A program made the position numbers and the translations under genes. A model generated the notes under the pieces. That model was not told the DNA's origin. It made no database searches and saw only the letters and a program-made list of their open reading frames with translations. A DNA stretch of 51,524 nucleotides from Mycobacterium sp. 1081908.1 (lineage in GTDB: Bacteria; Actinomycetota; Actinomycetes; Mycobacteriales; Mycobacteriaceae), in assembly GCF_001673535.1 (NCBI RefSeq), contig NZ_LZLY01000141.1, positions 1 to 51,524 on the forward strand, in the 5' to 3' direction. Position 1 is the stretch's first letter. Every line of letters begins with the position of its first letter. This document shows positions 16,185 to 24,167 of the stretch, one piece after another.

Positions 16185-17741
16185 ATGAGGCCCTACTACG
16201 TCACCACCGCGATCACGTACCCCAACGCCGCGCCGCATCTGGGGCACGCGTACGAGTACATCGCCACCGACGCCATCGCGCGGTTCAAGCGGCTGGACGG
16301 TTACGACGTGCGCTTCCTGACCGGAACCGACGAGCACGGGCTCAAGGTCGCCCAGGCCGCCGCAGTCGAGGGGCTGCCCACGGCCGAACTGGCCCGGCGC
16401 AACTCGGACGTGTTCCAGCGCCTGCAGGAGCGGCTGAACATCTCCTTCGACCGGTTCATCCGGACCACCGACGCCGACCACCACGAGGCCTCCAAGGAGA
16501 TCTGGCGGCGGATGGCCGCCGCGGGCGACATCTACCTGGACACCTACTCGGGCTGGTATTCGGTGCGCGACGAGCGGTTCTTCGTCGAATCGGAGACCGA
16601 GGTCGTGGACGGGACCAGGATCGCCGTCGAGACCGGCACGCCGGTGACCTGGACCGAAGAACGGACTTACTTCTTCCGGTTGTCGGCGTACGCCGACAAG
16701 CTGCTGGCCCACTACGAGGCGAACCCCGACTTCATCGCCCCCGAGGTGCGGCGCAACGAGGTGGTCAGCTTCGTCTCCGGCGGGCTGCGCGACCTGTCGA
16801 TCTCGCGGACCTCGTTCGACTGGGGGGTGAAGGTCCCCGATCATCCCGATCACGTCATGTACGTCTGGGTCGACGCGCTGACCAACTACCTGACCGGCGT
16901 CGGCTTCCCCGATACCGGCTCGGAGTTGTACCGCCACTATTGGCCCGCCGATCTACACATGATCGGCAAGGACATCATCAGGTTTCACACCGTCTACTGG
17001 CCGGCGTTCTTGATGTCCGCCGGAATCGAGTTGCCCCGCAAGGTTTTCGCGCACGGGTTTCTGCTCAACCGCGGCGAGAAGATGAGCAAGTCGGTGGGCA
17101 ACATCGTCGACCCCGTCGCCTTGGTCGACGCGTTCGGCCTGGACCAGGTGCGGTACTTCCTGCTGCGCGAGGTGCCGTTCGGCCAAGACGGCAGCTTCAG
17201 TGAAGAGGCCATCGTCACCCGGATCAATGCCGATCTGGCCAACGAGCTCGGCAACCTCGGCCAGCGCTCGCTGTCGATGGTGGCCAAGAACCTGGACGGG
17301 GTGGTGCCCGAGCCGGGTGAGTTCACCGCGGCCGACACCGAGCTGCTGACGACGGCCGACGGCCTGCTCGAGCGCGTGCGGGCCCATTTCGACGGGCAGG
17401 CCATGCACCTGGCGCTCGAGGCGATCTGGCTGATGCTCGGGGAGGCGAACAGGTATTTTTCGGCCCAGGAGCCGTGGGTCCTGCGCAAGAGCGAGTCCGA
17501 GGCGGATCAGGCGCGGTTCCGTACCGTCCTCTACATCACGTGCGAGGTCGTGCGCATCGCGGCGCTGCTCGTCCAGCCCGTCATGCCCGACTCGGCCGGC
17601 AGGCTGCTGGACCTGCTCGGTCAGGACGCGGACCGACGCGCCTTCAGCGCCGTAGGCACGCGGCTGGTCGCCGGAACCGCGCTGCCGCCGCCGACGGGGG
17701 TGTTCCCGCGCTACCAGCCCCCACCTCCGCCGGAAGACTGA
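16185..17741 (+). CDS. metG: methionyl-tRNA synthetase
   Basis: Class I aminoacyl-tRNA synthetase of 518 residues that charges tRNA-Met. The N-terminal signature is PNAAPHLGHAYEYIATDA with HLGH, and the KMSKS loop is near residue 300 (GEKMSKSVGN). It is the short mycobacterial form without a C-terminal EMAP-like domain. It is divergent from tatD as in M. tuberculosis Rv1007c-Rv1008, and it marks the left border of the accessory island. Confidence 0.97.
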   Translation: MRPYYVTTAITYPNAAPHLGHAYEYIATDAIARFKRLDGYDVRFLTGTDEHGLKVAQAAAVEGLPTAELARRNSDVFQRLQERLNISFDRFIRTTDADHHEASKEIWRRMAAAGDIYLDTYSGWYSVRDERFFVESETEVVDGTRIAVETGTPVTWTEERTYFFRLSAYADKLLAHYEANPDFIAPEVRRNEVVSFVSGGLRDLSISRTSFDWGVKVPDHPDHVMYVWVDALTNYLTGVGFPDTGSELYRHYWPADLHMIGKDIIRFHTVYWPAFLMSAGIELPRKVFAHGFLLNRGEKMSKSVGNIVDPVALVDAFGLDQVRYFLLREVPFGQDGSFSEEAIVTRINADLANELGNLGQRSLSMVAKNLDGVVPEPGEFTAADTELLTTADGLLERVRAHFDGQAMHLALEAIWLMLGEANRYFSAQEPWVLRKSESEADQARFRTVLYITCEVVRIAALLVQPVMPDSAGRLLDLLGQDADRRAFSAVGTRLVAGTALPPPTGVFPRYQPPPPPED

Positions 17742-17815
17742 GCGCGACGCAGGGACGTTCGGCCGGGATCTTGACACCCTGGGGAATATCGACCGAACGA
17801 CCGGTAGTCATAGGC

Positions 17816-17827
17816 CATAATCGGCCT
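17816..17827 (+). promoter_or_regulatory. possible -10 element for a leaderless PAS gene
   Basis: The hexamer cataat (17816-17821) ends six bases before the GTG at 17828. This spacing would place the transcription start at the start codon, as in the many leaderless mycobacterial mRNAs. No matching -35 is seen at the right distance; a ttgaca at 17771 is too far away. Confidence 0.35.
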
Positions 17828-18232
17828 GTGGAGAGAGAGCGACGACGCAACCCGCAATCGAGCGAGCCGCTGACTACTTTGCAGCAGTTGCCTGCGCTGG
17901 TCGTCCTCGAACGGATTCCGGTGCCAGTGCTCGCGATCGGGAACGACGGCGCCATCTTGTTCACCAACACCGCGTTCGCCGACATGCTGGGGTTCGAGCC
18001 CGACGAAGTCCTGTCGCTGCGGTTCCAAGACATCTTCCACGGGGCTCCTGAATCTGAATCCTTGCTATCCGTGGTTCATGCCCTGGCGAACATGGTCGTC
18101 AAATTGGCCCACAAGGACGGCTCGATGGTGCGCGCCCTGATGAGCAAGTCCGCGCTGCTGCGCGCGGACGATCAGTTCGTGCTTGCGGCGTTCCAGGATC
18201 TGACCGAGCAGTTGTGGGAAGACGAGCACTGA
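17828..18232 (+). CDS. small PAS-domain protein
   Basis: Protein of 134 residues consisting almost entirely of one PAS fold (about residues 25-130): LERIPVPVLAIGNDGAILFT, then NTAFADMLGFEPDEVLSLRF, and the closing strand region DDQFVLAAFQDLTEQ. There is no kinase, GGDEF or HTH partner domain, so it would act as a free sensor or adaptor. The start is GTG 17828; the same frame runs upstream antisense-free into metG's 3' end but out of phase with any PAS similarity. It converges with the methyltransferase at 18323. The ligand and partner are unknown; a link to the neighbouring cyclic-di-GMP protein would be speculation. Confidence 0.75.
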   Translation: MERERRRNPQSSEPLTTLQQLPALVVLERIPVPVLAIGNDGAILFTNTAFADMLGFEPDEVLSLRFQDIFHGAPESESLLSVVHALANMVVKLAHKDGSMVRALMSKSALLRADDQFVLAAFQDLTEQLWEDEH

Positions 18233-18246
18233 GCCACACTTTGGCT

Positions 18247-18281
18247 GCTCGAATTTCCAACTGCCCCTGTAGATTTCGAGC
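18247..18281. terminator. weak hairpin between convergent genes
   Basis: The arms gctcgaa (18247-18253) and ttcgagc (18275-18281) form a 7-bp stem with a 21-base loop in the 90-bp gap between two convergent genes. A bidirectional terminator is plausible but weak. Confidence 0.3.
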
Positions 18282-18322
18282 GCACCGTGTCCGCTGCGCG
18301 ACCCTGGTTCGTCAGGCGACGG

Positions 18323-19096
18323 TCACTGCCCCATCTTCGGGTTGGACGACGAGACGCCGAAGACAGCGTAGATACTTACCGTGGTGAATCGGTCGAGTCG
18401 ACGCGAACGCTTGCGGATCTTCTCGAGCAGAGGCAGGAGCCGCTTGTCACCCCGGTTGTAGGCGACGTCGATAAGCCGCAGCCCGCTGTCATTGAACGCG
18501 GCCCGGAACTGCTCAGGAGTATTGCCGTTCAGACCGATATCCAATAGCGAGCCCACCGGATGGCAGTTGTGGCGCGCCGCGGCAGCGAGCACCACACGCT
18601 TCGGCAAAACGGCGTGCGCCCACGGCACTTTCAGACCGGTGCGACCATGGTCGCCAAACGGGCTGGAGTAAAGCGGACTGAAACCGGCATAGATCACGCC
18701 ATGCGGCCGGATCAGCCGCTCGCCGAGCGCTTTCAGCAGCGACGCGACGTCGGCAACGTGTTCGAAGGTGTCTTTGGAAACGATCACGTCGAACGGCTGG
18801 TCCACCGGAAGCGAAGTCGCTTCGACCGCTTGAAACGTCACGCGGTCAAGCAGATGAGGAAACCGCTGCGGCAGGTTGCGGTTGGCGAATGCGATGCGGC
18901 CCTCGTCGAGATCTACGCCAACTACCTCGGCCCCTTGTTGAGCCAACTCAACCGACATGGCGCCGTGGCCGCAGCCGACCTCGAGAACACGCTTGCCGGC
19001 CCAATCCACCGGCGCGCCGAACCGCCGCCAAAACTCTTTGTTCGACGCGTCCTGCTCTTGGAAGTACGTCCGGGCGTACTCCTCGGTTTCAGTCAA
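18323..19096 (-). CDS. class I SAM-dependent methyltransferase
   Basis: Small-molecule methyltransferase of 257 residues. SAM motif I is VLEVGCGHGAMSVELA, the acidic residue closing strand 2 lies in GVDLDEG, and the SKDTFEHV segment is the post-II motif. The C-terminal part (DHGRTGLKVPWAHAVLPKRV) resembles methyltransferases of glycan clusters. It follows the WecG-like glycosyltransferase gene by 18 bp on the minus strand, so the two are one operon. It may O-methylate a sugar of the polysaccharide; the substrate cannot be read from the sequence. Confidence 0.85.
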   Translation of the reverse strand: MTETEEYARTYFQEQDASNKEFWRRFGAPVDWAGKRVLEVGCGHGAMSVELAQQGAEVVGVDLDEGRIAFANRNLPQRFPHLLDRVTFQAVEATSLPVDQPFDVIVSKDTFEHVADVASLLKALGERLIRPHGVIYAGFSPLYSSPFGDHGRTGLKVPWAHAVLPKRVVLAAAARHNCHPVGSLLDIGLNGNTPEQFRAAFNDSGLRLIDVAYNRGDKRLLPLLEKIRKRSRRLDRFTTVSIYAVFGVSSSNPKMGQ

Positions 19097-19114
19097 GGCG
19101 AGACCTTCCGATCA

Positions 19115-19999
19115 TCAAACCGCCAGAGCCTTTCCATCCAGCGCAGGGATATAGGTCTTGCGGATGTCTTGTATGCGTATAAGGAACAGAAGATTCCCTA
19201 TCACGTACCTTCTAGCCAATCGCTTCGGCTCGTTCACCAAGCGAAAGACCCACTCCAGGTGAAGTTGTCGCATCCATTGCGGCGCTCTTTTTACTTTGCC
19301 GGCGATGAAATCGACGACGGCGCCCCCGTTGATGAGTATCGGGTTATAACTCGCATTTTCCTTGAGGTACAAGGAAACCAGTTCCTGTTTGGGCATGCCC
19401 ATTGCCAGTACGACAACCCGCGGCCTGTACTGCTCCACGAGCGATAGGTATGACGCCGTATCCCTGAACCCATCTGCGCAAAAAACGACATTGTGCCCGG
19501 CTTGCTTGAGTTCTTCAGCCGCCTTGGACAGGTAAGGCTCCCGGGTCCCAAGGATGCCGACCGTCTCCCCTCGTGCTTTGTCGAGAAATTCCGGTATCAG
19601 GTCGGTCCCGTTCATGTTCAGGCCCGGGTCGCCCTTCAACGCTTTGACGAGCAGCTGCATGCCTATGCCGTCGCGAAAGACGACGTCGGACCGCAACACC
19701 GCGTCGGCGAATTCATTGTTTCGGTAGCACACGTTGAGGCCATGTGCGTTGAGAAAAGAAATAATCTGCGGCGATTCCGAAGCGAGGCACTTTGCGATCA
19801 GCGCGTCCGCCTGGTCGCGGTCCTTGATGGGGGTGATGCTGTTGATCACCTTGTTGATCAGCCCGGGATCCGCCTTGCCCGTCGGTACTTTGTTCGGCGC
19901 CTGGCGGAGCCCCGCGCCACCGTATTCCTGGAGGAACCGCTTGCCAGCGCTCCCGCCGGAGCATCCCTCCGGACCCATAGGCAGACTGACGGTAGACAT
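19115..19999 (-). CDS. WecG/TagA/CpsF family glycosyltransferase
   Basis: Family GT26 enzyme of 294 residues. Such enzymes add the second sugar (often N-acetylmannosamine or a uronate) to an undecaprenyl-linked first sugar. The family motifs are NMNGTDLIP with the catalytic Asp, GMPKQE, and the basic C-terminal segment KRAPQWMRQLHLEWVFRL followed by NEPKRLARRY, which holds the enzyme on the membrane. About 60 residues precede the domain. Base composition is unlike its neighbours: two hand-counted 60-base lines here average about 54% G+C, against about 72% in one metG line, which suggests transfer. It lies in the left wing of the polysaccharide locus, opposite in orientation to the main operon. 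Confidence 0.9.
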   Translation of the reverse strand: MSTVSLPMGPEGCSGGSAGKRFLQEYGGAGLRQAPNKVPTGKADPGLINKVINSITPIKDRDQADALIAKCLASESPQIISFLNAHGLNVCYRNNEFADAVLRSDVVFRDGIGMQLLVKALKGDPGLNMNGTDLIPEFLDKARGETVGILGTREPYLSKAAEELKQAGHNVVFCADGFRDTASYLSLVEQYRPRVVVLAMGMPKQELVSLYLKENASYNPILINGGAVVDFIAGKVKRAPQWMRQLHLEWVFRLVNEPKRLARRYVIGNLLFLIRIQDIRKTYIPALDGKALAV

Positions 20000-20096
20000 G
20001 AAGGGCAGGCTACATGCATAAAGTATGGAATGTAAGCTATAGAAGACTATGAGTTAGAGCACGTCTGGCCTGGACGCGTAGGCGGTCGGCAAGTGC

Positions 20097-20122
20097 GACG
20101 GCACTCACCGAGCGGTGCCGTC
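20097..20122. repeat. 8-bp perfect inverted repeat
   Basis: gacggcac (20097-20104) and gtgccgtc (20115-20122) form a stem with a 10-base loop in the 256-bp gap between divergent WecG-like and acetyltransferase genes. It could be an operator or a hairpin that separates the two transcripts; there is no U-tract. Confidence 0.45.
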
Positions 20123-20201
20123 CTGATCGGACCCGCCTTAAGGGCATCCGGCGCGTCCCGGCGTCGCGGTCGACGAAACCAAACACCTTGAAAGTGCCTG
20201 T

Positions 20202-20248
20202 GAACTATACGTATGGTTCTACCCTGCTCTGGATACCTGGAGTATCGT
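20202..20248 (+). promoter_or_regulatory. promoter region of the acetyltransferase with two palindromes
   Basis: An 18-bp near-perfect palindrome, GAACTATACGTATGGTTC (20202-20219, one mismatched pair), is followed by GATACCTGGAGTATC (20232-20246). The second contains TATCGT (20243-20248), a -10-like hexamer seven bases before the ATG at 20256, which suggests a leaderless transcript. The element ATACC-x-G-x-AGTATC recurs at 24100-24113. Binding by one of the two TetR proteins encoded next door is a reasonable guess. Confidence 0.55.
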
Positions 20249-20255
20249 TACCGCC

Positions 20256-20813
20256 ATGATCAGGACTCGGGAGGACCTGAGAATGTATCTGGCGGCCGAC
20301 TTGAAGGCGCACGGCCTAGAACGCTGGAAGTTCCGCTACCAGCTCTTGGAACGTCCCGCCTACTTCCAGCGGATGCTGCGAAAATCCGAGTACTGGACCA
20401 ACACCGCCCACACGCCGATGGGCCATGCCATCGCATTCTGGTTGAGACTGCGGACGAAGCTGCTCGGCGAACGACTCGGGCTGTATGTCCCGCGAAATGT
20501 ATGTGGGCCCGGCCTTCGGCTGGCACATCCGGGCGCCCTGTGGATCCACCACAAGGCGCGCATCGGTGCGAACTGCAACATCCACCACGGCGTCTCCGTC
20601 GGGGAAAACCGAGGGAAGGTCCCCGTAATCGGTGACGGCGTATGGATTTATCCCATGGCTATGGTGCTCGGCGATGTCCACGTGGGCGATCGCGCCTCCA
20701 TCCTGGCCGGCGCCGTCGTAACCCAGCCGGTGCCCGACGACGCGGTGGTGGCCGGCGCGCCCGCCCGGATAATTACGGTGGCTTCCCGAGATACCGCAGT
20801 CGCCAACGCCTAG
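20256..20813 (+). CDS. hexapeptide-repeat acetyltransferase, serine O-acetyltransferase-like
   Basis: Left-handed beta-helix acyltransferase of 185 residues using acetyl-CoA. The helical N-terminal part (about residues 1-75) precedes hexapeptide turns: GPGLRLAHPGALWIHHKARI, then GANCNIHHGVSVGE with the catalytic His pair, and a C-terminal GAVVTQPVPDDAVVAGAPAR loop. The serine acetyltransferase (CysE) family is closest by motif, but enzymes of this form in glycan loci (WcaB/Vat-like) acetylate sugars, and a sugar role fits this locus. Its 3' end overlaps the convergent TetR gene by four bases. Confidence 0.88.
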   Translation: MIRTREDLRMYLAADLKAHGLERWKFRYQLLERPAYFQRMLRKSEYWTNTAHTPMGHAIAFWLRLRTKLLGERLGLYVPRNVCGPGLRLAHPGALWIHHKARIGANCNIHHGVSVGENRGKVPVIGDGVWIYPMAMVLGDVHVGDRASILAGAVVTQPVPDDAVVAGAPARIITVASRDTAVANA

Positions 20814-21538
20814 CCGACCTCCGGGACGGCGACCGCCTCGCCGGGGGACGATCCGGCCGGCGGGGCATGGCGAAGCGCCTCGCGTGCCAGAAATTCGCGG
20901 AAGTACGGAAGCGACGCCTCGGCGACTATGCCCGCCAGCAGAAGTTCCCAGAATCGACCCGTGTGCGGATCCAGGCCAGTGCCGGCGACCGTACCCTCAC
21001 TACGCCCGGCGGCGCCCTTCGCCGCGATCGCGTTGTACAGCAAACGGGTTCCGAACATGGCGCCGACGATCGACTCGCTGATCGCCACCGGGTCCAGATC
21101 CTTCCGGACGTCGCCTTCGGCACTTGCCCGCTGAGCCTGAGCCGCCATCAGCTCAACCATGTTCGCGCAAAAGCGCATGGCTGCTTCGTTGAATCCGGCC
21201 AGAGCCGCCGTCAACTGCTCGGCGGCGCGGGCCGTCTTGTCGGTACTGAGCATGTTGGCGATCGTGAAGGTGCCGTGAATCATGTTCTCGAGCGCCGGCG
21301 ATGACGACCCGCACACGTTGCGGAAGGCGACAAGTATTGTCTCCGAACCCTCCTCGATGATGGCCGACGCCAGCGATTCCTTCGAATCGAAGTGGTGGTA
21401 GAGCGCCCCCTTGGTCATGCCGGTCCGCTCGATGATCGTGTTCCACCCGGCCGCAGCGTACCCGACGTCGCCGAAAACGTCGATCGCCGCATCGAGGATC
21501 TTCCGCCGGGTGGCTTCCGATCGAACCTGGCGCGCCAT
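20810..21538 (-). CDS. TetR regulator, gamma-butyrolactone-receptor-like (1)
   Basis: Regulator of 242 residues. The N-terminal region MARQVRSEATRRKILDAAID and the recognition segment TGMTKGALYHHFDSKESLAS closely follow the pattern of Streptomyces ScbR/ArpA-type receptors, in which TKGALYFHF-SKE-LA is characteristic. The ligand domain is Ala-rich and diverged, so ligand class is inferred from the DNA-binding part only. A second protein of the same type is encoded immediately upstream at 21670-22347. Both read leftwards between the acetyltransferase and the PPE gene and are the only specific regulators inside the locus. Confidence 0.88.
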   Translation of the reverse strand: MARQVRSEATRRKILDAAIDVFGDVGYAAAGWNTIIERTGMTKGALYHHFDSKESLASAIIEEGSETILVAFRNVCGSSSPALENMIHGTFTIANMLSTDKTARAAEQLTAALAGFNEAAMRFCANMVELMAAQAQRASAEGDVRKDLDPVAISESIVGAMFGTRLLYNAIAAKGAAGRSEGTVAGTGLDPHTGRFWELLLAGIVAEASLPYFREFLAREALRHAPPAGSSPGEAVAVPEVG

Positions 21539-21669
21539 CCCTCTACACCCCCGGATTTCCGTCGATGTCCCTGGGCGCGGATCTCGACCCCTTCACCAAC
21601 CTTCCGGCCGGAGGGGTAAGCGTAACAGCCGCCAACCCGCGGTCCCGATCGCGCGACCTGCACATGGCG

Positions 21670-22347
21670 CTATTCAGAATCCGCGCCCGTTGAGGTGGAT
21701 GTGATCGCGAGTGCGGCGCGGCGCCTGAGGAATTGGCGGAAGTAATCGATGCGGCCCGCCTGCAAGATTCCGGTCAGCATCAGCAGCCAGCACTTCTCGA
21801 GGTGTTGCAGAAACTGTTCCGGCTCCTCCAGATTGCTGGTTTGTCGCAGCCCCATGTGCAGCGAAACGATCAGGCGTCCCACGTCCTGTGGGTCACACTG
21901 CCCGTCGATGTCGCCCTCGGCGATGGCCTGCTCGACGACTCCGGCCAGCGCCTTGGCCCATTCCTCCAAGAGCTTCTTCTGCAGCCCCTCCGACCGACCG
22001 ACCGACTCGAGGAGGTTGAGGCCGGCCCTGACCCCGTCGGTTTTGATGTCCCCTACGGCGATCAGATACGAGAAGTCGATGAGGGTCTCGAGGCCCGAAA
22101 GTCCGCGAGTGAGCAGTTCTTCCACCGCGACATTTCCCGCGGCCGTCTGCCTCTCGATGATCGCGACGGCCAGCGCGTGCTTGGAACGGAAGTGGAAGTA
22201 CATGGCCCCCTTCGTCAGCTCCGCTTCCGCGAGGATGTCGTCCAGGCCGACGTCGTGATAGGCGCGTCGAGCGAACTGATGCGACGCGGCCCGCAAAATC
22301 TGTCGCCGCGTCGCGTCTGCGCGTCCGTCGGTCGAATGGGTGGTCAT
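21670..22347 (-). CDS. TetR regulator, gamma-butyrolactone-receptor-like (2)
   Basis: Regulator of 225 residues starting at MTTHSTDGRADATRRQILRA (ATG 22347). The longer open frame to 22533 encodes Arg-rich sequence without similarity and is not used. The HTH reads DDILAEAELTKGAMYFHFRS, again ScbR-like. It shares the closing region RIDYFRQFLRRRA with its neighbour (LPYFREFLAREA), so the pair may be an old duplication. The 131 bp between the two tetR genes show no clear operator. The upstream 484-bp gap holds a strong inverted repeat. Confidence 0.87.
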   Translation of the reverse strand: MTTHSTDGRADATRRQILRAASHQFARRAYHDVGLDDILAEAELTKGAMYFHFRSKHALAVAIIERQTAAGNVAVEELLTRGLSGLETLIDFSYLIAVGDIKTDGVRAGLNLLESVGRSEGLQKKLLEEWAKALAGVVEQAIAEGDIDGQCDPQDVGRLIVSLHMGLRQTSNLEEPEQFLQHLEKCWLLMLTGILQAGRIDYFRQFLRRRAALAITSTSTGADSE

Positions 22348-22831
22348 CGGAATCGGGAACGCAGCTGCCCAGTGCGCGTCGACCGCGCCGCTGCGTGAGC
22401 AAGGCGGGTGATCATTCCAGAGCCTGCGTCGTGGCCCGGATCGATCGCTTCCACGTTTCTCGATGCCTTCCTCGAGTAGGCCACACACCTTGGTTTCCAG
22501 GGCCAGCACTCCCCGGCGTGTCTCGGGCTGCATATGGGCCGTCTTTGAGGTTAGCAGTCAGGGGTCGCCCAACGGCATTCAACGCAGCGGGTCGCGTTGT
22601 CCAACCCGGAAATACTTTCAGTTCGCGATGATGCTGCACTCCGAACTAAAAGTATGTAGAATCGTCATCTATGTGGTCCTCAGTTTCTTCCGCTGGTCAG
22701 CGCGATTTTTGCGGGCCGCGGGCGCGCAACGCGCTTCGATCACCGCATCAGCCACTGCCCCGGAAGACCCGTACGGACCTCGCTCGACGTGTGTCGTTCG
22801 TCACGTCGCCGACCGGTAGGGGCCCGTCGAA
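22348..22831. other. 484-bp intergenic region between divergent tetR and PPE genes
   Basis: No convincing gene: the small open frames here have Arg/Ser-rich, antisense-like compositions and no start signals. The centre and right part are AT-richer than the flanks and contain the inverted repeat at 22612-22655 and a TAGAAT -10-like hexamer at 22657-22662. The PPE start codon is preceded by a weak ggtagggg. The region probably holds divergent promoters and a long PPE leader. Confidence 0.6.
22612..22655. promoter_or_regulatory. 14-bp inverted repeat, likely operator upstream of the PPE gene
   Basis: atactttcagttcg (22612-22625) and cgaactaaaagtat (22642-22655) match as reverse complements at 13 of 14 positions, with a 16-base spacer. 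Each arm begins ATACTTT-x-AGT when read outwards to inwards, resembling the ATACC-x4-AGT elements at 20233 and 24100. The right arm directly abuts TAGAAT (22657-22662), a candidate -10, so occupancy would block transcription towards the PPE gene. Confidence 0.6.
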
Positions 22832-24052
22832 ATGATCGATTTTGGCGCCCTTCCGCCGGAGATCAACTCCACGAGGATGTACGCCGGCCCCGGGCCGGGG
22901 TCGCTGACGGCGGCCGCGGTGGCCTGGGACGATCTGGCCACCGAGCTGCATTCCGCCGCGTCCTCGTACCGGTCGATCATCTCGGGCCTGACGGTCGGGC
23001 GGTGGCTGGGTCCCTCGTCGCTGAACATGGCATCTGCGTTCGGACCGTACGTCGCATGGACGGCCGGGGCCGCCGCTCGGGCCGCGGAGGCGGCCGGTCA
23101 GGCCAGGCTTGCCGCGGAAATCTACGACGCGGCCTGGGCCGCGACCGTGCCCCCGCAGGCGGTCATCGCCAACCGGGTTCAGCTCGCGTCGCTGATTGCC
23201 ACCAACTTCTTCGGTCAGAACTTGCCGGCGATCGCGGCCAACGAGGCCCAATACGGCGAGATGTGGGCCCAAGACGCCGTGGCCATGTACGAATACGCAG
23301 CCAACTCGGCGATGGCCGCCGAGCTGACGCCCTTCACTTCTGCGCCGGAGGTCGCCGACCCCTCCGGGGTCGCAGCGCAGTCGGCCGCGGTAGCCCAGAC
23401 CGCTGGTTCCGCGACGCAGCAGTTCTCGCTGACCAGCTTGATGTCCGCGATGTCCTCGATGCTGCAGAGCCTGGCTTCGCCCGCCTCGGCGAGCGCCGCG
23501 GGTACGGAAACGCCCTGGGGGACGCTGGTGGGCGGCGTCACGTCCGGGACCGGCGGGCTGTCGCTGTCGAGCTTCATGAGCAACATGGAGAGCAACCTGC
23601 CCTCCCTGCTCCCCGGCTATCTGATGGTGGCCGTGACCCCGCTGTATGCGCTGTCCAGCGTGCTCGGCATGGCCCAGACCATGCAGGGGATAGCGACCAC
23701 CGCGGCCCAGGGTGTCGCCGATGTGGCCGCGGACGCAGCCGGCGCGGCCGCCGGCGCCGCCGACGCGCTCGGTGCGGGCGTAGCGGGCGCGATGGGCCAG
23801 GCGGGCGCACTCGGGCCCCTGTCAGTCCCGGCCAGCTGGACCAGCGTCATCCCTGCGGCCCATTTGACCAGCGCGGGCGCGGTGTTGCCCAACGCCGGCG
23901 GCCCCGGCGGCCTCGGCGCCTTGCCACCGAGCATGCTGGGCGGTCTGCCCAGCACCGCCGCGGGGCGTCAAGCGCCGGGTCCGCGGTACGGCCAGATACC
24001 GACCGTCATGGCGCAGCCGCCGTCCGGCGGCTATGGGGCGGCGATCGTATGA
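22832..24052 (+). CDS. PPE family protein, SVP subgroup
   Basis: Mycobacterial PPE protein of 406 residues, of the type exported by ESX systems to the cell surface. The N-terminal PPE domain (about residues 1-175) starts MIDFGALPPEINSTRMYAGP and carries the W-x-G turn (GRWLGPSS). The Ala/Gly-rich C-terminal part has the GPLSVPASW motif, which marks the PPE-SVP subgroup. No PE partner or ESX gene is nearby, so a partner must be encoded elsewhere. The gene sits upstream of, and in the same direction as, the NDP-sugar operon. Its stop lies 48 bp before the ATACC element of that operon's promoter. Confidence 0.95.
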   Translation: MIDFGALPPEINSTRMYAGPGPGSLTAAAVAWDDLATELHSAASSYRSIISGLTVGRWLGPSSLNMASAFGPYVAWTAGAAARAAEAAGQARLAAEIYDAAWAATVPPQAVIANRVQLASLIATNFFGQNLPAIAANEAQYGEMWAQDAVAMYEYAANSAMAAELTPFTSAPEVADPSGVAAQSAAVAQTAGSATQQFSLTSLMSAMSSMLQSLASPASASAAGTETPWGTLVGGVTSGTGGLSLSSFMSNMESNLPSLLPGYLMVAVTPLYALSSVLGMAQTMQGIATTAAQGVADVAADAAGAAAGAADALGAGVAGAMGQAGALGPLSVPASWTSVIPAAHLTSAGAVLPNAGGPGGLGALPPSMLGGLPSTAAGRQAPGPRYGQIPTVMAQPPSGGYGAAIV

Positions 24053-24099
24053 CCGCCGCGAGGGTGCCCGCGCGGGCCGGATCCGACCCGAGTCTCCAA

Positions 24100-24115
24100 A
24101 TACCAGAAGTATCTT
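24100..24115 (+). promoter_or_regulatory. ATACC-type element upstream of the sugar operon
   Basis: ATACCAGAAGTATC (24100-24113) matches ATACCTGGAGTATC (20233-20246) at 12 of 14 positions. It likewise overlaps a TANNNT hexamer (TATCTT, 24110-24115). It lies 52-68 bp before the nucleotidyltransferase start. It is probably an operator or a promoter element shared with the acetyltransferase gene. Confidence 0.5.
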
Positions 24116-24167
24116 TCTTGGCCGCTGGGCGGGTATTCGGTCTCGCCTCGTTGAAGGGATGGTTGTC

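Noticed and set aside
17771..17776. ttgaca as a -35 box for the PAS gene
   Set aside because: The nearest good -10 (cataat, 17816) is 39 bases away, far outside the usual 16-19-base spacing.
17756..17799. cgttcgg/ccgaacg inverted repeat upstream of the PAS gene
   Set aside because: Only a 7-bp stem with a 30-base spacer, no U-tract and no second copy noticed. It is too weak to call an operator or terminator.
22463..22819. 118-codon open frame in the gap before the PPE gene
   Set aside because: No ribosome site, low-information composition, and it runs across the 22612-22655 inverted repeat and the likely promoter.
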